A DNA stretch of 64,000 bases from Pedobacter sp. BS3 (GTDB lineage: Bacteria; Bacteroidota; Bacteroidia; Sphingobacteriales; Sphingobacteriaceae), in the NCBI RefSeq assembly GCF_008274585.1, contig NZ_VTRT01000001.1:992001-1056000 (forward strand), in the 5' to 3' direction. The notes under the pieces were generated by a model. That model searched no databases. It saw only the letters and a program-made list of their open reading frames with translations, and was not told the DNA's origin. The translations under genes and the position numbers were made by a program. This document shows, one piece after another, positions 29,227 through 37,778 of the stretch. Numbering within the stretch: the first letter of the stretch is position 1; each line of letters begins with the position of its first letter.

Positions 29227-30555
29227 TTATTTAATCAACCGGATTTTGCGGATGCGATGATTGGTTACCTCGGCTACATAAATATTCCCTTCTGCATCGG
29301 TATCCAGATCAGTAGGCTGATTGAATTTCGCTGTAGTGCTTAAACCGTCTGCGAAACCTGCTGAACTGCCGGCAAGTGTACTTACTATGCCATTAGGTGT
29401 TATTTTGCGAATACGGGCATTGGTTAATTCCGCTACCAGGATATTGCCGTTGGCATCAACTGCCACACCGTATGGGTCGGCAAATTTTGCTGTTAGCGCA
29501 TCGCCGTCCAGCAAACCGGATGTGCCGCTTCCGGCAACAGTAGAGACTACTCCGGCAGGAGTAATTTTACGTATGCAATGGTTGAGCCGGTCGGCTACCA
29601 GGATGTTACCACTGGCGTCAATGGTCAGACCTGAGGGGTTCTTAAACTTAGCGGCCGTACCTGTTCCGTTAACCAACCCGGCTGTTCCATCTCCGGCGAT
29701 GGTGCTAACCGTTCCGTCAGGAGTTACCTTCCTGATACGATGCCCTGTGTTATCGGCTACGATGACGTTTCCCTGGGCATCAACCGCTACGTCCAGCGGC
29801 TGCATAAACTTAGCGGCTGCTCCGGAACCATCCGCATAACCTGCTGTGCTACCGGCCAGTGTGCTTACTATTCCGTCGGGGCTGATTTTACGGATCTTGA
29901 AGTTATCTCTATCGGCTACAAAAATGTTGCCCTGCGCATCAATGGCCAGTTTCCAGGGTAAATTAAATTTTGCGGTTGCTGCCGGGCCATCGGCATATCC
30001 GGCAGTGCCGTCGCCGGCATAGGTGCTTACCACACCGTCAACGGATATTTTGCGGATAACACTATTTTGCCGGTCGGCTACAAATATGTTCCCATTCGCG
30101 TCAACCGCTACGCCTTCCGGGTTCCTGAACTCGGCCGAAGCAGCAGGGCCATTTACTAACCCGGCAGTGCCGTCGCCGGCATAGGTGCTTACAATATATT
30201 CGGCAACGGGCGCTTCCCGGTAAGTATATACAGGGCCTTCAACGGTTTGGTTATTGGCGATTATGGTTACTTTTCCGGTACCCGCATTTTCGGGAGATAC
30301 AACCTGTAGCTGAGTTGCCGATGCCTCGATAACAACGGCGTTTACCCCGTTAAATTTCACCACATTGCCAGTAACGGTATTGTCGAAATTTTTACCATTA
30401 ATGGTCACTATAATGGAGCCGCTTCCGCTGCTTGGCCACAATGAAGTGATGTGTACATCGGAAGATACGACAGGAGCTTTTGTGTCTTTTTTACAGGCTG
30501 TTATAACTGTTATGAACAGACTTGTATATAATAAGTGAGTGATTAACCTTTTCAT
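29227..30555 (-). CDS. IPT/TIG-NHL propeller surface lipoprotein
   Basis: 442 residues. Lipobox in LYTSLFITVITACKKD (Cys about 21) followed by charged residues. An IPT/TIG Ig-like domain at about 35-115 (ITSLWPSSGSGSIIVTINGKNF), then six NHL repeats at about 125-440. Repeat spacing and linker sequences (DGIVSTLAGSTAGYADGSG, GTAAKFKNPSGLTIDASGN) are nearly the same as in the adjacent glycosidase-NHL protein. Likely a surface glycan-binding protein in the place of SusE. It is in the same operon, 38 bp after the glycosidase. Confidence 0.88.
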   Translation of the reverse strand: MKRLITHLLYTSLFITVITACKKDTKAPVVSSDVHITSLWPSSGSGSIIVTINGKNFDNTVTGNVVKFNGVNAVVIEASATQLQVVSPENAGTGKVTIIANNQTVEGPVYTYREAPVAEYIVSTYAGDGTAGLVNGPAASAEFRNPEGVAVDANGNIFVADRQNSVIRKISVDGVVSTYAGDGTAGYADGPAATAKFNLPWKLAIDAQGNIFVADRDNFKIRKISPDGIVSTLAGSTAGYADGSGAAAKFMQPLDVAVDAQGNVIVADNTGHRIRKVTPDGTVSTIAGDGTAGLVNGTGTAAKFKNPSGLTIDASGNILVADRLNHCIRKITPAGVVSTVAGSGTSGLLDGDALTAKFADPYGVAVDANGNILVAELTNARIRKITPNGIVSTLAGSSAGFADGLSTTAKFNQPTDLDTDAEGNIYVAEVTNHRIRKIRLIK

Positions 30556-30593
30556 TGTTATTTGTTTTTAAAGGTTTACATGATAGTTTTTTA

Positions 30594-31520
30594 TTACGGC
30601 TGAGTTTTAGAAACAACCAGCCAGGAATTGGCTATTGCCCTGGGCGAACCATCGGATGGCATATTTCTAACCTGCCATATATCGGCCAGCGGATGTTTGA
30701 TCATAAACGTAGAGGAGCCGCCTCCATCAACATTAATGGCGGTTTTGGCGTTTAACGCATACATCAGCTTGGCTAACTGTTCGTAATTAATACCGTTTGA
30801 ATAGTAAAAGTTGCGGCCGTCTACTACGATGAAATAAACTACATTGTCGTCTGTTACGCCGATAGCGGTTCTGGGGTCTACCGTTGGAATGGTTTGCTGT
30901 ACTATCCGGTGATCGCGAACAAGAAACACGCCGCCGCCCAACGCTTCTTTCAATTGCGAACGTACGGCAGGGTAGTCGGTGTCTTTATCGCCGATGAAGG
31001 CTGTGCCATCAGATAAAATGCCTAAAAAGCTCAGTCCCTGCTGTGGCTTATCGGTATTATCTGAAAATGCGCTTTTTACTGCTACACCCTTCTTGTATAC
31101 AATGCCCAGGGGCACATAGCTGGATGTATTAAAAAAATCGCCGTTAATACCTGCCATTACCCGGTGGTGAGGGGCATCTACATATTTGGCCATTTCGGTT
31201 ACTGTTTGCGCTCCGTAACTGGGGGAATCGTAAGGAGTTGCCGCTTCCAGGCTGATGTTCGTGTTTTTTAAATCTATTTTCAGGATGAAGGCCCGGGTAG
31301 TTAAGCCCTGCATGTTTAAATAGTGAATATCAGTTTCTTCAACTCCCGGATGCACCTGGAAGGTGGTGTCTGAAAATACGGTAGCTATGATATCGGTTTT
31401 ATCTACAATACTTTGAGTAACCGCTGTATAGTGTTTCTCTGCTACGGGAGCGTTGTCTTTTTTACAACTGCCAAAGGCAATAAAAAAGAGCAGCAGCGGG
31501 TATATTTTTATAGGTGCCAT
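30594..31520 (-). CDS. Phosphodiester glycosidase lipoprotein (NAGPA family)
   Basis: 308 residues. Lipobox LLLFFIAFGSCKKDN. The whole mature chain is one PF09992-type domain: MAGINGDFFN, DPRTAIGVTDDNVVYFIVVDGR, INVDGGGSSTFM. All motifs of the fused protein 27209-29143 are present. Predicted to hydrolyse a sugar-phosphate diester at the cell surface or in the periplasm. It follows SusD by 28 bp. Confidence 0.9.
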   Translation of the reverse strand: MAPIKIYPLLLFFIAFGSCKKDNAPVAEKHYTAVTQSIVDKTDIIATVFSDTTFQVHPGVEETDIHYLNMQGLTTRAFILKIDLKNTNISLEAATPYDSPSYGAQTVTEMAKYVDAPHHRVMAGINGDFFNTSSYVPLGIVYKKGVAVKSAFSDNTDKPQQGLSFLGILSDGTAFIGDKDTDYPAVRSQLKEALGGGVFLVRDHRIVQQTIPTVDPRTAIGVTDDNVVYFIVVDGRNFYYSNGINYEQLAKLMYALNAKTAINVDGGGSSTFMIKHPLADIWQVRNMPSDGSPRAIANSWLVVSKTQP

Positions 31521-31548
31521 AAGTTACAATCAGTTAAAAGGTGATTTA

Positions 31549-32829
31549 TTAATTAACATATCCTGGATTTTGCTCAAGAGCGGTATTTAATACCAGCTCC
31601 TTTTCGGGCAAAGGCATTTTTAGCTGAGCATCGCTAATGCCCAGGTCTTGTTTCGCCCGCTGCAAGCGTACAAGGTCGTACCATCTGAACCCTTCGGCCA
31701 GCAATTCACGACGTCTTTCCAGCAAAACGGCATTGATATAATCAGCATCATTGGCCGGACTGACGGGCGTCAGGCCCCTAAATGATCTCAGCTCATTTAA
31801 CCGGCTAAGACCGTTACTTAACCCTTGTGCCTCGGCACTGATAAGATACATTTCCGCTAACCGGGTAATGATGATCGGGTCGGTTCCTGATTGTCCGCTG
31901 GGATATTTATTGATCACATTATCAGAACCGTAAATGTCAATTGACATGGCCTTGCGTTTGTCGCCGTCTTCGTATAGCTGCATTACATCGGCTGCAGGAG
32001 CATAAGCATAGCTGCCTTTAACCGGGTGTGCGTAGGTATAAAACAGGGTGCTAATGGTGATGCTTGATTCGGCTGTCAGGTTCTTAAAAGCAAAAATCTC
32101 TTCCGTATTTTGCTGGTTCCTGAAAATCTTTTCAAAGCTATCCAGTTTAAATGCCCCTGAGTTAATGAGGCCTTCTGCCAGGGTTGCTGCCTCTGATTTT
32201 TTACCTTCGGCCAGCTTTACACGGGCCATAAGCGCCTGTGCCGCTTGTTTAGACACATAGTAATAATCGTTGTATGCAGGGGCAAGATTAATAGCCTGTG
32301 TCAGTTCTGATTCAATGAATGCCCAAACTTCTGCCTCAGAATTCCGGGGGAGGTTATCCAGCGTATTTTTTTCGATGATTGGTACACCGCCCCAACGGGT
32401 GATCAGGTTATAGTAGATATATCCCCTGAAAAAGTGAACGATGCCTAACACTTCATTTTTACGGGCAGATTCTTCCATAGACTGCGCCGATTCCAGCAAT
32501 ACATTTACCTGGTATAATGCGCCATAATAGCCATTCCAGGCAGCGCTTACCATCGATTGCTCCGGTTTCATAATGCTGTTTATCAGTTGGATAGCCCCGC
32601 CTGTTCCCCGGGCGGTGATGAGGTTTCCGCCAATCAGGTCAAACATGATGTAGGATTCTCTGCCGGGAGCGTTTTGCACTTTGTTGTAAACGCCGTTTAA
32701 AAACAGCTCTACATCTTTTGCCGATAAATTTGCAGAGGATGCGGCTGAGTGCGGGTACAGATCCAACTGCTTCTGGCAGGATGTCAGGGCAGCAAATCCT
32801 GCTATGAGTAATAATATCTTAATTTTCAT
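31549..32829 (-). CDS. SusD/RagB-family lipoprotein
   Basis: 426 residues, short for the family. Lipobox LLIAGFAALTSCQKQ, then VELFLNGVYNKVQNAPG, GIVHFFRGYIYYNLITRWGGVPII (about 126-150), and the C-terminal LLERRRELLAEGFRWYDLVR and LPEKELVLNTALEQNPGY motifs. Pairs with the SusC-like gene 19 bp upstream. Confidence 0.95.
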   Translation of the reverse strand: MKIKILLLIAGFAALTSCQKQLDLYPHSAASSANLSAKDVELFLNGVYNKVQNAPGRESYIMFDLIGGNLITARGTGGAIQLINSIMKPEQSMVSAAWNGYYGALYQVNVLLESAQSMEESARKNEVLGIVHFFRGYIYYNLITRWGGVPIIEKNTLDNLPRNSEAEVWAFIESELTQAINLAPAYNDYYYVSKQAAQALMARVKLAEGKKSEAATLAEGLINSGAFKLDSFEKIFRNQQNTEEIFAFKNLTAESSITISTLFYTYAHPVKGSYAYAPAADVMQLYEDGDKRKAMSIDIYGSDNVINKYPSGQSGTDPIIITRLAEMYLISAEAQGLSNGLSRLNELRSFRGLTPVSPANDADYINAVLLERRRELLAEGFRWYDLVRLQRAKQDLGISDAQLKMPLPEKELVLNTALEQNPGYVN

Positions 32830-32848
32830 CGCTTTAGTTTTTAACGTG

Positions 32849-35800
32849 CTAAAAAGTTAGATTAATACCAAGGTTAAATGAGCGAAGCTGTGGCATAACC
32901 AGGTTATCATCTCCGATAAATTTAGGGTCGAGGTTATCGCTTACTTCAGGGTCTATGCCAGAATACCGGGTAAGCAGGAACAGGTTATCGGCCTGTACAT
33001 ACACACGAAGCCGTTCCAGCTTAAGCCGGGTCAGCATTTTCTTTGGGAGGTTGTACCCGAGGCTTACATAACGCATCCTGAGATATGAACCATCTTCAAG
33101 GTACCGGGTTGAATTATATGTGTTATACGTATTGCCGGATATGGCCCTTGGTATGGTATTGCTTGTACCCGGCCCTGTCCACCGCCCGTTGGCCTCGCTT
33201 TCCAGGAATGGAAAGTATGTGCCGCCCAAACGGGATACATTGATACGCCACGGAGCATAAATTTCGGCTCCGTATGAATAGGTTACCGCAAAGCTGAAAT
33301 CAAAATTACGGTACTGGAAAGTATTGTTCCATCCTCCGAAAAAGTCGGGGTTAGATGATCCTACAACCTGCCTGTCGTTTACGTCAATTGCGCCGTTGTT
33401 ATCCACATCATCGTATTTTACATCGCCGGCCCTGATACCGGTATTATACAGCGATTGCGGAACCTCCGAGTCATACTGGTAAATGCCTAATTGCTTATAG
33501 ATGTAGAAGCTGCCCACTTCTTCGCCTACCTTCAATACACGGTTAGCGCCTATCAGCAAAGGGTCATCTCCGATTAACGATGTGAGCTTGTTCTTTATAA
33601 ATGATATATTGAAATCAGACGCCCATGAAACCGGCCCCAAATTGACGTTGGCGTTTAATCCGAATTCGTATCCCCAGTTTCTCATAGAGCCAACGTTGGT
33701 TGTTACGCTGGTAAAACCGGTTGTTGCCGCTGTGGGTTTCTCATACAGCAGGTTGGTGGTATTTTTTACAAAGTAATCGGCCGTAAGGCGGAATTTACCA
33801 TTATTGATACCCAGGTCAAAACCTCCGTCAAACTGGTGAGCCGACTCCCAGGTAAGATTGGCGTTGCCAACATTGGTGATGGCCAACCCACTGCTATTGT
33901 TGTAATTATATCCTCCTCCGGCTAAAGCCTGGTAGGCGTAGTTGCCAATGCCCTCCTGGTTACCGGTTGAACCGTAGCTTGCACGAAGTTTCAGATCGGT
34001 TTTAGCTGGTTTCCAGAAATCTTCTTTTGAAATATCCCAACCGGCAGAAACTGATGGAAAGTAACCTACCCGTTTTTCGGGTGCAAACCTGGATGAGCCA
34101 TCAGCTCGCATCGATAAAGCAAGCAGGTAGCGGCTGTTATACGAAAAATTAGCCCTGGCAAAATAAGATTCGAGCGCATTTTCAGATAGCCCGGTCGAAG
34201 CATTGCTAATGGTTGCAGCAACTGAATTAACATCAAACGACGATGAAGGGAAGCCATTACCATCTACCAGATTGGTAGAAGTAGCTAATTTTTGATAAGA
34301 GTGCCCGGCCAGCAACTCCATATTGAGCTGATTGAACTGCTTTTTATAAGTCAGGGTATTTTCAACTACCAGGTTGCTGATAAGACGTGTATTGTCTATC
34401 AGGCGACCATTGCCGGTACCATACGGATGATTTTCATTGTAATATACGTAATCATGGGTATAAATAATATCGGTACCCAACGTGGATCTAAACGTCAGGT
34501 TCTTTGAAAAATTAATATCCGCAAAGAAATTACCTAAAAAACGATGATTATCGAGGTATGATTTTTCTTCGTTAAGTATCTGGATGGAATTATTGCGTAA
34601 CATTTCTGAGGTGCCGCCCACATAATAAGAGCCATTAGGTTTATACGGCCTATCAAAGGGGCGTTGCTCAAGGCCTCTTGCCAGCACGGTAGAGCCTAGG
34701 TTTGAGCCGGGTATTCTGTTATTGTGCGAAAAACTGAAATTGGTATTAGCTCCTACCTGCAGCCAGGAAAATACGTTTTGAGACAAGTTGATCTTCCCGG
34801 TATATTTTTTCAGGTTATTGGTTATTATCGCTCCGTCCTGGTTTAAATAGCTCCCGGAAACATAGTATGTTCCTTTATCAGAACCGCCGGAAAAAGAAAC
34901 ATTCGCACTATTTGTTTTGGCGGTACGCAACACCAAATCCAGCCAATTGGTATCGGGCAAACCCGGGTATGGATTAGTAATATAAGGTACAAAATTACCT
35001 ACGCCCGGTTCATAGCCATATTGCAGGTTATAATTATCAATAGCTTCATTGATAACATCTACGTACAATTTTGAATCGGCCATTTTTAATTTACTTAAAT
35101 AGGGAACCTGCTGGATGCCGGTATAAGTATCTACGCTGAGCCTTGATTTGCCTTTTTTTCCTGACTTTGTAGTAATCAGAACTACGCCGTTTGTTGCTCT
35201 TGAACCGTAAATTGCTGCGGATGCGGCATCTTTCAGCACGTCTATGGATTCGATATCGTTAGGATTGAGCTCTGAAAGTGGGTTCATATCCTCACCAAAA
35301 TTGAACAACGCTGCGTTGTGCGACCTTACCGGGATACCATCAATAACATATAGAGGTTCATTGCTGGCACTTAATGAACCTATGCCGCGTATGCTTACCC
35401 GGTTAGCGCTACCGGGATTCCCGGAGCCGGAAGCTACCATCACGCCTGCCATTTTACCCTGGATCATCTGGTCGGGGCCCAGAACCGGTCTTGAATTAAG
35501 CTCGTTGGGTTTAAATGTGCTTATTGCGCTGGTAACGTCACTACGCTTTTGTGTGCCATAGCCCACTACGACTACCTCTTTCAGGTTTTGCAGATCTGCG
35601 GTAAGTGTGATCGTAATCTCAGATTGGTTATCGGCAAGAGCCACCTCGCGTGTAACAAAACCGGTATAGGTGATGATTAATACTGCATTATCGTTAATGC
35701 TTTTAAGGGTAAATTCACCCTTACTGTTTGTAAGCGTAGCTAACGATGACCCTTTTACCCGTACCGAAGCTCCCGGCAACGGCTCTCCTTTGCTATCGGT

Positions 35801-36205
35801 AACTTTACCCCTGATATCATGTTGTTGAAGTGGTAAAGACAACAGATCGCCTGTTTTCTTCCTTACCACGATGATTTTATTATCAATAGAGTAGATAAGG
35901 GGCTGATTTTTAAAAGCCTGTTCCAGTGCCTGTTCTACCGGGACGTTTTGAAGGTTCACAGTAACAGGGTTAGCCTGCTGTAGCTCGTTATATTTATAGA
36001 AAAAATAATATCCGCTTTGCTGCTCAATGGCTGACAACACCTTTTCAAGCGTTACATTTTGACCGGAAAAACTGATGTTTTGAGAATAGCTTTTTGCACT
36101 GAGCTGCAAACAGGCGATTGTTACCAGAAATACCGTTAGTTTCATTATAAGAAACATTTTGGATGGTAAAACCCAATGGATTTTACCACTAAAGTTTAAT
36201 TGCAT
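32849..36205 (-). CDS. SusC/RagA-family TonB-linked transporter with STN domain
   Basis: 1118 residues. Long N-terminal extension before a signal peptide (MKLTVFLVTIACLQLSAKSYS), STN domain at about 45-110 (SAIEQQSGYYFFYKYNELQ), carboxypeptidase-D-like domain (IRGKVTDSKGEPLPGASVRVKG), plug with LKEVVVVGYGTQKRSDVTS and NPNDIESIDVLKDAASAAIYG, then the barrel ending in LGINLTF. The STN domain fits signal transfer to the FecR-like protein encoded 162 bp upstream, giving transport-coupled induction through the ECF sigma factor. First gene of the PUL2 transport operon. Confidence 0.96.
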   Translation of the reverse strand: MQLNFSGKIHWVLPSKMFLIMKLTVFLVTIACLQLSAKSYSQNISFSGQNVTLEKVLSAIEQQSGYYFFYKYNELQQANPVTVNLQNVPVEQALEQAFKNQPLIYSIDNKIIVVRKKTGDLLSLPLQQHDIRGKVTDSKGEPLPGASVRVKGSSLATLTNSKGEFTLKSINDNAVLIITYTGFVTREVALADNQSEITITLTADLQNLKEVVVVGYGTQKRSDVTSAISTFKPNELNSRPVLGPDQMIQGKMAGVMVASGSGNPGSANRVSIRGIGSLSASNEPLYVIDGIPVRSHNAALFNFGEDMNPLSELNPNDIESIDVLKDAASAAIYGSRATNGVVLITTKSGKKGKSRLSVDTYTGIQQVPYLSKLKMADSKLYVDVINEAIDNYNLQYGYEPGVGNFVPYITNPYPGLPDTNWLDLVLRTAKTNSANVSFSGGSDKGTYYVSGSYLNQDGAIITNNLKKYTGKINLSQNVFSWLQVGANTNFSFSHNNRIPGSNLGSTVLARGLEQRPFDRPYKPNGSYYVGGTSEMLRNNSIQILNEEKSYLDNHRFLGNFFADINFSKNLTFRSTLGTDIIYTHDYVYYNENHPYGTGNGRLIDNTRLISNLVVENTLTYKKQFNQLNMELLAGHSYQKLATSTNLVDGNGFPSSSFDVNSVAATISNASTGLSENALESYFARANFSYNSRYLLALSMRADGSSRFAPEKRVGYFPSVSAGWDISKEDFWKPAKTDLKLRASYGSTGNQEGIGNYAYQALAGGGYNYNNSSGLAITNVGNANLTWESAHQFDGGFDLGINNGKFRLTADYFVKNTTNLLYEKPTAATTGFTSVTTNVGSMRNWGYEFGLNANVNLGPVSWASDFNISFIKNKLTSLIGDDPLLIGANRVLKVGEEVGSFYIYKQLGIYQYDSEVPQSLYNTGIRAGDVKYDDVDNNGAIDVNDRQVVGSSNPDFFGGWNNTFQYRNFDFSFAVTYSYGAEIYAPWRINVSRLGGTYFPFLESEANGRWTGPGTSNTIPRAISGNTYNTYNSTRYLEDGSYLRMRYVSLGYNLPKKMLTRLKLERLRVYVQADNLFLLTRYSGIDPEVSDNLDPKFIGDDNLVMPQLRSFNLGINLTF

Positions 36206-36367
36206 ACTTTTGTGATGTTTAGTTAATCAATAAATTCTTTCCAAGAGATGATAAGGTTATGCTAAGCACAGCTGGAAATGTTGGTAGCGTTTCCGGCTAT
36301 TTTTTTGCCAACCTGTAAAGCGTTGTCTTTATGTATCCATACTTTTTCGTTTTTAGAGGTTAATAAA

Positions 36368-37543
36368 TCAGTGTATTATAACTAGTTTTTTCCCTTCTGC
36401 CCGGCAATTGACGTTACTTAATTTAAGTACCCGGATCACCTGTTCAATAGTCGCGTTGCGTGGTATTTTACCTACAAATTCATCGTTGGATACGGTGCCC
36501 TGGTAAGCCACTTCGAAATCGTACCAGCGGCTTAGTTGCCGCATAACGGTTTGAATATGTTCCCGTTTAAACAGGAAATAACCATTTTTCCAGGCTACGG
36601 CATCTTCGGCGTTGACGTTTACCACTCTTATACCGGATTCTTTGTCCAGCCGGGCCTGCTGACCGGGCCGCAAAAGATGTGAGCTGTGAGACGTGAGATT
36701 TGAGACTTTTACACTGCCTTCAAGTAAAGTTGTACGAATGGCTTCTTCATCGGTATAGGCATTGATATTAAAGTGCGTACCCAATACTTCTACCTCCTGC
36801 TCTTTGGTAGTTACTATGAACGGCACCCTTTTGCCTTCAGCCTTACCACCTTCTACCTTTTTAGCTACCTCAAAATATCCCTCGCCGGTTAACGTTACCC
36901 GGCGCTCATTACCGGTAAATGCGGCAGGATAGGTTAAAGAGGATGCGGCGTTTAGCCACACTTTTGTGCCATCGGGTAAAATAACCCGGTACTGACCGCC
37001 ACGCGGAGTTTCAATGGTGTTGAAGGCCTCAGCCCCGCTCCGCCAGTTGGCGGAAGAGGGAGCTGTTTTTGTTACGGTATAGACCAGTTGACCATCGGCT
37101 GCTTTGGCAATCTTTACACCAGCTTGTTCAGCCAGTTGTCCGTTGGCAGCATCAGTTAACGATATCTTTTTACCGTTGGCTAACGTTAAGATGGCTTTAT
37201 TGCCGCCGGGTTGTATCGCGTTATCTGCAATGTCGGCATCCTGTGTTGTCAATCCCGAACGGCTATTGTAGGTATAAATGGCTAACGTTGCAGCAATAAT
37301 AACGATAGCCGCGGCAGCTATTCGTGGCCATCGTACTACTTTTCTGATAGTTACAGGCCGTTCTCGTTTTATGTTGTTCCAAATTTTATTTTTAATAGCC
37401 TGGTAATCCGGTTTTTCCAGGCTGTCATCATCTTCTGCTGAAATTTGGTTCAGGTACCAGCTCTCTACCCATGCTTTTTCTTCGGGAGTGCAACTGCCTG
37501 CATTATATTTTTTTATGAGTTCTTTTACTCGTTTGTCTTCCAT
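36368..37543 (-). CDS. FecR-family anti-sigma factor (PUL2)
   Basis: 391 residues. N-terminal sigma-binding domain (LIKKYNAGSCTPEEKAWVESWY), one transmembrane helix at about 76-95, FecR domain (FNTIETPRGGQYRVILPDG and LTGEGYFEVAKK, about 170-290), and the C-terminal DUF4974 domain (TIEQVIRVLKLSNVNCRAEGKKLVI) that meets the SusC STN domain. Partner of the sigma factor at 39008-39577, from which it is separated by the inserted Fic gene. Two stretches of interspersed repeat are translated within it: 36675-36706 (NLTSHSSHL, replacing ordinary family sequence) and 37032-37061 (SANWRSGAE). Closely related to the FecR of PUL3. Confidence 0.93.
   Translation of the reverse strand: MEDKRVKELIKKYNAGSCTPEEKAWVESWYLNQISAEDDDSLEKPDYQAIKNKIWNNIKRERPVTIRKVVRWPRIAAAAIVIIAATLAIYTYNSRSGLTTQDADIADNAIQPGGNKAILTLANGKKISLTDAANGQLAEQAGVKIAKAADGQLVYTVTKTAPSSANWRSGAEAFNTIETPRGGQYRVILPDGTKVWLNAASSLTYPAAFTGNERRVTLTGEGYFEVAKKVEGGKAEGKRVPFIVTTKEQEVEVLGTHFNINAYTDEEAIRTTLLEGSVKVSNLTSHSSHLLRPGQQARLDKESGIRVVNVNAEDAVAWKNGYFLFKREHIQTVMRQLSRWYDFEVAYQGTVSNDEFVGKIPRNATIEQVIRVLKLSNVNCRAEGKKLVIIH
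36675..36706. repeat. GAGATGTGA-type tandem word inside fecR (PUL2)
   Basis: AGATGTGAGCTGTGAGACGT followed by GAGATTTGAGAC, a degenerate tandem of the intergenic TGAGATG word (compare 56707-56776). It is translated in frame. Confidence 0.75.
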
Positions 37544-37626
37544 AACTGCTTTACCCCTTTAAGGGCTGTTTATGGTTAAGACAGCTTACCGGGATACAGG
37601 TAGTAGAAAAATTTGAAAAAAATAAA

Positions 37627-37778
37627 GCTCAGGAAATGTATGCTTCGGGCTCAAGGTAAGATTAGTTTGAGCTACAAATTGGCTGACGGTGAGCTTTATG
37701 ATGAAATATGGCTCACTTTATTTATGAATACAGCTCAAATTCAATTTGTTTTGAGCTATATTTGGTTTAATGTTGAGC
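37627..37778. promoter_or_regulatory. Symmetric eight-half-site operator array upstream of the Fic gene
   Basis: Eight pentamers: GCTCA at 37627, 37649, 37711 and 37733, and its complement TGAGC at 37668, 37690, 37752 and 37774. Steps are 22, 19, 22, 21, 22, 19, 22 bp. The first four are symmetric about 37660.5 and the last four about 37744.5, so the region is two identical four-site palindromes 84 bp apart (8 helical turns). The inner pair 37732-37757 has 8-bp arms (AGCTCAAA/TTTGAGCT). The last site lies in codons 2-4 of the Fic gene, and a -7 element lies between sites 7 and 8. Most likely the operator of the Fic protein's own winged-helix domain. That is inference. Confidence 0.75.
37757..37764 (+). 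promoter_or_regulatory. -7 element of the Fic gene
   Basis: TATATTTG, an exact TAnnTTTG match, ending 5 nt before the ATG at 37770. It would start transcription at or next to the ATG. It sits between operator half-sites 7 and 8, so occupied operators would block it. Confidence 0.5.

Noticed and set aside
29321-29839. 172-codon plus-strand frame over the NHL propeller gene
   Set aside because: Shadow of the NHL repeats. No independent start signal.
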